This document shows, piece after piece, positions 58,494-64,000 of a DNA stretch of 64,000 nt (the stretch's first letter is position 1; every line of letters starts with the position of its first letter). Origin of the DNA: Thermoguttaceae bacterium (GTDB taxonomy: Bacteria; Planctomycetota; Planctomycetia; Pirellulales; Thermoguttaceae); the NCBI GenBank assembly GCA_017434455.1, contig JAFRFG010000020.1:1-64000 (forward strand), read 5' to 3'. The notes under the pieces are model-generated. The model was not told the DNA's origin. It saw only the letters and a program-made list of their open reading frames with translations, and did not search any database. A program made the translations under genes and the position numbers.

Positions 58494-59006
58494 ATGAGCG
58501 ATAAATACTGTTTCACCGTCAAAAATGCCTCTCCCCAGATCTCTCAACCCATCGACGTAACGCAGGGCCTTGCCCCGGGCCGCGCTCAAAATGATCAGCG
58601 TACCCGGAACACCCTTCCCTCCACCAGCGAGGCGGCGATGCTCCTGCGGATATTGATCCAGGGACAAGACCGCCTGATCACTGCCCAGAACCGGCAAAAC
58701 GAGCTGCTCGAGGAAATCGCCGAAGCCCTCACCGGCGCCGCGCGCCAGCGCCAGAACGAGCTAGCCCAGTGGCGGCGATCCAATCCGAGATTGGCGATCC
58801 TCTGCCGGAAGGCGACCGAAAAGCTAAGTGATATCCACAGCGAGTTCATCAATACCCTCTCGGAAGAAATCGGTGAGAACGAAGAAATCGCGGAAAACGA
58901 GTTCCAGCTAAGCGACTTCCTGGACCGCTTCGGGCCGCGGATCGTCCATCTCAACGCGATGCTCCAGATGCTCTCGCAGCTGGCCGAGCCGGCCGATAAG
59001 CTCTGA
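58494..59006 (+). CDS. Small coiled-coil protein of unknown function
   Basis: A 170-residue soluble protein. Residues 45-115 are alpha-helical with heptad-like spacing (LLRILIQGQDRLITAQNRQN), then an acidic helix (LSEEIGENEEIAENEF) and a C-terminal helix. No known domain. It has its own promoter with a structured leader and lies upstream of a STAS-domain gene, but that gene has a separate promoter. A structural or adaptor role is a guess. Confidence 0.75.
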   Translation: MSDKYCFTVKNASPQISQPIDVTQGLAPGRAQNDQRTRNTLPSTSEAAMLLRILIQGQDRLITAQNRQNELLEEIAEALTGAARQRQNELAQWRRSNPRLAILCRKATEKLSDIHSEFINTLSEEIGENEEIAENEFQLSDFLDRFGPRIVHLNAMLQMLSQLAEPADKL

Positions 59007-59097
59007 GCCGGTAAGAATTAATGTTGCCGATAAGGCGAACACTTTTTGCAGGTCACCCCGGAGGAATCCCTTTCCCCAGGGTGAGCGCTCTTTTCGA

Positions 59098-59125
59098 TTG
59101 ACAAGACGGCCCTTTTTTATACAAT
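59098..59125 (+). promoter_or_regulatory. Strong sigma-70-type promoter of the STAS gene
   Basis: -35 TTGACA (59098-59103), a 16-base spacer, -10 TACAAT (59120-59125). It is among the closest matches to consensus in the window. The leader to the ATG at 59195 is about 63 bases. Confidence 0.75.
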
Positions 59126-59194
59126 AGCGGCGGGGTTTTTTATTCGTTTAGAAAACGCCCGTAACTATAGCGATTTTGTGGGAGAGTAAAAGCC

Positions 59195-59587
59195 ATGAGT
59201 CAGCCAGGTGGCCCGGGTTCCGCGGTACGGCTGATCACGATCCGCCGTGTCGGAGACATCGTCGTCTCGGATGCCAGCAGTGCCGTGCTCAACCGTATTG
59301 AGGCCTTTCAGCGCTGGACCGAAGAGATGCGTCAGCTCATCGAATCGATGAGAGAAAAGCGTCTTGTTCTCAACTTAGGAGGGGATGCCTACCTTCCCGG
59401 TCCGCTGATGCACGCCCTTTTGGTTCTTCACCGCACGGCCGAGAAAGAAAAACGCCGTTTCGCCGTGTGTGAGGTCCACCCCGAGAATTTTGACGCCATT
59501 CGCGCCGCCCGCCTGCATAAGGTGATCTCGTTTGCCGAGAAGGAGCGCGAAGCGATCGTTCTGGTTCGTGCCAAGACCCAAAAGTAA
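59195..59587 (+). CDS. STAS-domain protein lacking the phospho-serine
   Basis: A 130-residue single-domain protein of the SpoIIAA-like STAS fold. LVLNLGGDAYLPGPLMHALL is the strand-loop-helix that in anti-sigma-factor antagonists reads D-S-S-G-L with the phosphorylatable Ser. Here it is LPGPL, so no acceptor Ser. The later part (FAVCEVHPENFDAIRAARLH) keeps the fold. It may be a constitutive or structural STAS protein, not switched by phosphorylation. GGGAGAG precedes the ATG. It has its own strong promoter. Confidence 0.82.
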   Translation: MSQPGGPGSAVRLITIRRVGDIVVSDASSAVLNRIEAFQRWTEEMRQLIESMREKRLVLNLGGDAYLPGPLMHALLVLHRTAEKEKRRFAVCEVHPENFDAIRAARLHKVISFAEKEREAIVLVRAKTQK

Positions 59588-59598
59588 GGGGTTTTGTC

Positions 59599-59690
59599 CC
59601 AAGCGAGAGGGTGGGCCTTTGGCTTGGAATAAGTACGGTGACGACCTGAAGTTTTTCCGCTAAAGTTCCTCCACGGACAAAAAAGTCCGT
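59599..59690 (+). other. Leader region of ileS with two hairpins
   Basis: CCAAGC (59599-59604) pairs with GCTTGG (59622-59627); ACGGAC (59673-59678) pairs with GTCCGT (59685-59690) around A6. They lie in the 136-base gap between the STAS gene and ileS. The first may end the STAS mRNA, but it lacks a T-run. No T-box consensus was found. Confidence 0.4.
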
Positions 59691-59723
59691 CCGAGGCGTA
59701 AAAAGCAGCCCGGTACAGCAGCA

Positions 59724-62700
59724 ATGTCAGAAAATACCAGTGAATCCCTTGCGGCCCAGTCGGGGCCCGATTTCCCCGGAAACGAAGAAAAACTCGTTCG
59801 GCGTTGGCGCGAGCTTGATATCTACGAAAAACTGCAGGCCGAGCGCCGGGCTAAGAATTGCGGTGAATTCGTCTTCTACGAAGGCCCCCCGACCGCCAAC
59901 GGGCACCCGCATCCGGGGCACTGCCTCACCCGCGCGATCAAAGACCTCTATCCCCGCTATAAGACGATGAAGGGGTTCCTGTGCGAGCGCAAGGCCGGCT
60001 GGGACACGCACGGCCTGCCGGTCGAGGTCGAGGTCTGCAAAGAGATGGGAATCCACTCGAAAGAGGAGATCGAGGCGTTCGGGATCGAGCCGTTCGTTCA
60101 CCGCTGCATCGAGAACGTCTTTCGCTATACCCACGAGTGGGAAGATTTAACCGAGCGGATCGGTTTTTGGATCAACCTCGATAAGGCCTACGTCACCTTC
60201 CACAAGTCGTACGTCGAGTCGGTCTGGTGGGCGCTGAAAAGTCTGTTCGACCGCGGGCTTCTCTATCAGGGATACAAGATCGTCTGGTGGTGGGCTCAGG
60301 GGGGAACCGCGCTTTCCAGCGGTGAGGTCGGCCAGGGGTACCGCAAAGTCGCCGACCCGTCGGTCTTTGTTCGTTTCCCGCTTGTGGAAGACCCCGCCGA
60401 TAAGCGCTTCGCCGACGGGACGCTTAAAGATGTCGATCTGCTGGTCTGGACCACGACCCCGTGGACCCTGCCGAGCAACCAGTTCGCGGCGGTTCACCCC
60501 GATCTGGACTACGCCGTGATTGAACTGACCGATCCGAAGGCGAAGGGGGGCGAACCGGCCCCGCGCAAGGTGATCGTCGCCGCCGCCCTGGCCGATACGG
60601 TCGCCGCCAAGGTCAAGATGAAAGCGCGCGTACTGGCCACCTTTTCGGGGAAAGATTTGGTCGGCCTGCGCTACATCCCGCCGTTTGACTGCTACTACAA
60701 GACCCTGGGCGAAAAGACGGGGACACTCAAAGACGGTTCGACCGAGCATCTCGGCTGGCGCGTCGGCGCCGCCGACTTTGTCACGACCGAATCGGGGACC
60801 GGCCTGGTCCACGAGGCGCCCGCCTTCGGTGAGGTCGACTTCGACTTTTTGGTCGCCGAGCAGGCCCGCTTCGCCGAGGGACAGGGCCCCGAAATGATCT
60901 GCGCCGTCGCCCCCAACGGGACGTTCACCGACGTCGTCCCCAAATATCAGGGCCGCTGGGTCAAAGATTGCGATAAAGAGATTATTCAAGAGCTCAAGGG
61001 CCGCGGTATTCTCTTCCATCAAGAGCAGTACCCGCACGACTACCCCTTCTGCTGGCGCGCTTCGAACGATCCGCTGATTCAGTATCCGCGCAAGAGCTGG
61101 TTCATTCGGACCACCCGCTTTAAAGAGAAGATGCTCGAAAACAACGCGAAGATCGGCTGGATGCCGGAGCATATCCGCGACGGCCGCTTCGGGAACTTCC
61201 TGGCGACGAACGTCGACTGGGCCCTGTCGCGCGAGCGCTTCTGGGGGACGCCGCTGCCGATCTGGATCTGCGAAAAGACCGGCTATATGGAGGCGATCGG
61301 CAGTTACGACGAGCTTCTGGCCAAACCGGGGGTCGCCGGAACGCACGTCTGGCAGAAAGCCCGCGATAAGGCGTGCCAAGAGGCCGGCGATAAGTGGACC
61401 GACCGCGATGAGGAGCTCTGGGAACACCTGAAGGTCCACAAACCGTACATCGACGCGGTCGTCTACGACTCGCCCAAGGCGCCGGGGGCGAAGATGCGCC
61501 GCGTGCCGGAGGTGATCGACTGCTGGTTCGATTCCGGGTCGATGCCGTTCGCCCAGCTTGGTTACCCGCATAAGGCCGGCTCGCAAGAGGAGTTCAAGCG
61601 GAACTTCCCCGCCGATTTTATCTCGGAGGCGATCGACCAGACCCGCGGGTGGTTCTACTCGCAGCTGGCGATCAGTACGCTGCTCTTCGGCGAGACGAAC
61701 CCCTTCCCTCACCCGTTTAAGAACTGCATCGTCCTCGGCCTGATGCTCGGTGAAGACGGGCAGAAGATGTCCAAGTCGCTGCGCAACTACCGCGAGCCGA
61801 AAGAGATCTTCGACAAATACGGCGCCGACGCCCTGCGCTGGTACTTCTACGCCAATCAGACCCCGTGGACCAGTATCCGCTACAGCGAATCGGCGATTAA
61901 AGATTCGATGCCGGAATTCCTCATTCGGCTGTGGAATGTCTGCTCGTTCTACGACGTCTACAGCAAGATCGACGGGTTCGTTCCCGAAAAGCTCATCGAC
62001 GATGAAACGATCGCCGACGGCCAGCTGACCGCCGAGACACTGCGCGGCGCCGAGGGGTATCGCCCGGTGGCGCAGCGGGGGGAACTCGATCGCTGGATTA
62101 TCTCGGAGCTGAATTCCACCATCAAGTTCGTCACCGAACGCCTCGACGCCTTCGATCACTTCGCCGCCTGCGGCAAGATCAACGCCCTGGTCGATTCGCT
62201 GTCGAACTGGTATGTCCGCCGCAGCCGCGACCGATTCTGGGCCAGCGGCCAGTCGGCGGAGAAGTTCGACGCCTACTGGACCTTGTACGAGGTCCTGCTC
62301 ACCTGCTCGAAGCTGATCGCGCCGTTCGTTCCGTTCATTGCCGAGCGGATCTACCTGGCTTTGACCGGCCGGTTCGGCGGCGCCGTTCGCGAATCGGTCC
62401 ACCTGTGCGGCTACCCGGTGGCCGACGAGTCGCTGATCGACACGGCTTTGTCGCAGCGGATGGCCGCGGTGCGCGAAATCGTCTCGCTGGGGCGCAACGC
62501 CCGGATGGGTGCCCGACTGAAGGTTCGTCAGCCGCTGGCGGGGATCGAGGTCGTCTTGGCCAATCCCGCCCAAAAGCAGGAGCTGCTCGACCAGGTCGAG
62601 CTGATGAAAGAAGAGCTCAACGTCAAATCGATCGAGTTCATCGACAGCGCCGATCGCTACATCAGCTACAGCGTCGTCCCCGACTTTAAAAAGCTCGGAC

Positions 62701-63200
62701 CGAAACTCGGGCGGATGCTGCCGGCCGTCAAGGCGGCGCTGGGCAAGTCGGACGGCGCGGCCCTTCTGGCCGAAATGAACCGCGATGGGAAGATTACCCT
62801 CGATATCGACGGGACCTGCGTGGAGCTGTCGTCGGAAGAGGTCCAGATTCGCCTCACCGCCAAAGAGGGCTTTGCCGCCGCGCAGGGAACCGTCGGCGTG
62901 GTGGTTCTGTCGACCGAGCTGACCGAAGAGCTTCTTACCGAGGGGCGTGCCCGCGAGCTGGTCCGAATGATCCAGGACCGCCGAAAGGAGCTTCAGTGCG
63001 AGTATACCGACCGCATCCGCGTCGGTATCGAAACCGCCTCGGCGGCCGTGCTGGAAGCTTACCGCGCTTTCGCCGAAACCATCCAAGCCGAAACCTTGGC
63101 CGTGGAGACCGTTTGCGGAAAACTCGACGGGGTCGCCGGTTCGGAGGGGAAAATCGACGGGGAGCCGGTAACGGTCTATGTGGCGACAGTGAAGAACTAA
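59724..63200 (+). CDS. ileS: Isoleucyl-tRNA synthetase, eukaryote-like (type 2) form
   Basis: A 1158-residue class I synthetase. It charges tRNA-Ile. The HIGH signature reads HPHPGH and the second motif is KMSKSLRN. The editing (CP1) domain is present with [18 protein letters not shown]. The [19 protein letters not shown] region and the long C-terminal extension (about 820-1158) fit the eukaryote-like IleS2 group rather than E. coli-type IleRS; this group is often mupirocin-tolerant. No zinc-finger CxxC tail of the E. coli type was seen. Confidence 0.93.
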   Translation: MSENTSESLAAQSGPDFPGNEEKLVRRWRELDIYEKLQAERRAKNCGEFVFYEGPPTANGHPHPGHCLTRAIKDLYPRYKTMKGFLCERKAGWDTHGLPVEVEVCKEMGIHSKEEIEAFGIEPFVHRCIENVFRYTHEWEDLTERIGFWINLDKAYVTFHKSYVESVWWALKSLFDRGLLYQGYKIVWWWAQGGTALSSGEVGQGYRKVADPSVFVRFPLVEDPADKRFADGTLKDVDLLVWTTTPWTLPSNQFAAVHPDLDYAVIELTDPKAKGGEPAPRKVIVAAALADTVAAKVKMKARVLATFSGKDLVGLRYIPPFDCYYKTLGEKTGTLKDGSTEHLGWRVGAADFVTTESGTGLVHEAPAFGEVDFDFLVAEQARFAEGQGPEMICAVAPNGTFTDVVPKYQGRWVKDCDKEIIQELKGRGILFHQEQYPHDYPFCWRASNDPLIQYPRKSWFIRTTRFKEKMLENNAKIGWMPEHIRDGRFGNFLATNVDWALSRERFWGTPLPIWICEKTGYMEAIGSYDELLAKPGVAGTHVWQKARDKACQEAGDKWTDRDEELWEHLKVHKPYIDAVVYDSPKAPGAKMRRVPEVIDCWFDSGSMPFAQLGYPHKAGSQEEFKRNFPADFISEAIDQTRGWFYSQLAISTLLFGETNPFPHPFKNCIVLGLMLGEDGQKMSKSLRNYREPKEIFDKYGADALRWYFYANQTPWTSIRYSESAIKDSMPEFLIRLWNVCSFYDVYSKIDGFVPEKLIDDETIADGQLTAETLRGAEGYRPVAQRGELDRWIISELNSTIKFVTERLDAFDHFAACGKINALVDSLSNWYVRRSRDRFWASGQSAEKFDAYWTLYEVLLTCSKLIAPFVPFIAERIYLALTGRFGGAVRESVHLCGYPVADESLIDTALSQRMAAVREIVSLGRNARMGARLKVRQPLAGIEVVLANPAQKQELLDQVELMKEELNVKSIEFIDSADRYISYSVVPDFKKLGPKLGRMLPAVKAALGKSDGAALLAEMNRDGKITLDIDGTCVELSSEEVQIRLTAKEGFAAAQGTVGVVVLSTELTEELLTEGRARELVRMIQDRRKELQCEYTDRIRVGIETASAAVLEAYRAFAETIQAETLAVETVCGKLDGVAGSEGKIDGEPVTVYVATVKN

Positions 63201-63272
63201 GCCGCTATAATAGTACGTGGTCGTTCGTCTTACCAACTGGAAACAAAACCGTAACAAACCAAGGAACAGGAT

Positions 63273-63914
63273 ATGTCTACCAGCGCGAAGAAGCCCCTCC
63301 CGATTGCGGTGCTGATCTCCGGAACCGGGCGGTCACTGAAGAACCTCATCGAGAAAATCCGGGCCGGAGAACTCGACGCGGAGATCCGTCTGGTGATCGC
63401 CAGTACCTCCCGCGCCTTCGGTCTTCAGTACGCCGAAATGGCGAATATCCCGATCAAGGTTATCGAGCGTTCGTCGTTCGATACGGACGAGGCGTTCAGC
63501 CGCGAGGTCTTTCAACACTGCACCGAAATGAAAGTTCGCTACGTCATTATGGCGGGCTACCTCCGGCTGCTGACGATTCCCGAAGAATACGAGGGACGCG
63601 TCGTCAATATCCATCCGTCGCTGATCCCGTCGTTCTGCGGGAAAGGGATGTATGGCCACCGCGTTCACGAAGAAGCGCTCAGATACGGCGTGAAGGTCAG
63701 CGGGTGTACCGTCCACTTCGTCAATAATGACTATGACGACGGCCCGGTCATTTTGCAGAAAGTCGTCCCGGTCTTCTCGAGCGATACCCCGCAGACCCTC
63801 AATGACCGCGTTTTCTACGACGCGGAGTGCGTCGCCTACCCGGAGGCGATCCAGCTTCTGGCCGAGGAACGGGTTCACCTCAACGGCCGCAAGGTGATCA
63901 TCGACGAGCAGTGA
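63273..63914 (+). CDS. purN: Phosphoribosylglycinamide formyltransferase
   Basis: A 213-residue PurN of usual length. It transfers formyl from 10-formyl-THF to GAR in purine synthesis. Substrate loop VLISGTGRSLKNL, folate-site IMAGYLRLL, catalytic Asn/His in VVNIHPSLIPSF, and Asp in YDDGPVILQ. A G replaces the usual SN in the first loop (SGTGRSL, commonly SGxGSNL). The start at 63273 follows AAGGAACAGG. It lies 72 bases after ileS, possibly in the same operon. Confidence 0.92.
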   Translation: MSTSAKKPLPIAVLISGTGRSLKNLIEKIRAGELDAEIRLVIASTSRAFGLQYAEMANIPIKVIERSSFDTDEAFSREVFQHCTEMKVRYVIMAGYLRLLTIPEEYEGRVVNIHPSLIPSFCGKGMYGHRVHEEALRYGVKVSGCTVHFVNNDYDDGPVILQKVVPVFSSDTPQTLNDRVFYDAECVAYPEAIQLLAEERVHLNGRKVIIDEQ

Positions 63915-63964
63915 TTTTAAGCGGAACCTAAATAGATGCGGGGAATCGGCGGGGGCGGCAAGAG

Positions 63965-64000
63965 ATGGATCTTCATTTAGGCACCTGTCTGGAGAGTGTG
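63965..64000 (+). CDS. Start of a further gene, cut by window end
   Basis: An ATG at 63965 opens a frame MDLHLGTCLESV to the window end. It follows purN by 50 bases in the same direction. The N-terminus resembles those of some DNA-methylase-type proteins (xLHxGDCLE), but twelve residues are too few to name it. Confidence 0.35.
   Translation, partial: MDLHLGTCLESV

Noticed and set aside
59588..59723. T-box riboswitch ahead of ileS
   Set aside because: The gap is too short for stem I and no T-box sequence (TGGNACCGCG) is present, only two simple hairpins.
60147..63257. Open frame of 1036 codons on the minus strand opposite ileS
   Set aside because: It is the complement of a strongly conserved synthetase gene in GC-rich DNA; no domain can be seen and it has no ribosome site.

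Overview
This window looks like a chromosomal segment of a GC-rich bacterium, most likely a planctomycete. The signs are Tat-exported Gfo/Idh/MocA oxidoreductases, a very large secreted PD40 propeller with c-type haem sites (HzsA-like), Sel1 and BspA-type repeat proteins, several glycan-degrading enzymes with signal peptides, and planctomycete-style hypothetical proteins. The assignment is by gene content only. I saw no rRNA, tRNA, CRISPR array, transposase or phage structural genes.

Layout. (1) 1-4422, minus strand: five Sel1-repeat genes, the first cut by the window edge. Three of the spacers/leaders are repeated and each carries the palindrome GTGAATCAC. (2) 4557-9613, minus: a secreted alpha/beta hydrolase, then a compact run of MBL-fold protein, flavodoxin, arginase-like protein and two tandem 3-methyladenine glycosylases. 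(3) 9666-22261, minus: a 12.6 kb three-gene DNA-defence island (helicase-DUF1998-nuclease fusion, SNF2 translocase, large adenine methylase), related to DISARM / helicase-methylase-ATPase systems, with its own promoter and a perfect upstream palindrome. (4) 22663-25321, minus: BspA-type LRR protein and a ferredoxin-fused aldo-keto reductase. (5) 25584-32019, plus: HzsA-like propeller, two paralogous secreted esterases and a sodium:solute symporter. (6) 32033-35104, minus: PlsC, HisN-type phosphatase, RsmE and HpcH/HpaI aldolase. (7) 35314-40338, plus: an NtrB/NtrC-type pair, a miniature enolase-like protein lacking the catalytic barrel, and 3-isopropylmalate dehydrogenase, ended by a strong bidirectional terminator.

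(8) 40425-54303: glycan-catabolic region. Six genes plus a DUF1573-like protein run on the minus strand from a promoter at 49.5 kb to the terminator at 40.4 kb: clan GH-A glycosidase, two GH36-type alpha-galactosidases, an SGNH hydrolase, a sialidase-like BNR protein and the DUF1573-like protein. The GH-A glycosidase is divergently transcribed from a Gfo/Idh gene, and this head-to-head pair, including its back-to-back promoters, is duplicated at 51144-54303. (9) 54403-58112, minus: PPi-type phosphofructokinase, SNF2 helicase, unknown protein. (10) 58494-64000, plus: coiled-coil protein, degenerate STAS protein, IleRS (eukaryote-like type), PurN and the first codons of another gene.

The main candidates for something new are the defence island with its fused helicase-nuclease, the barrel-less enolase, the CX6C Sel1 family with its shared palindrome, and the duplicated glycosidase/oxidoreductase cassette.
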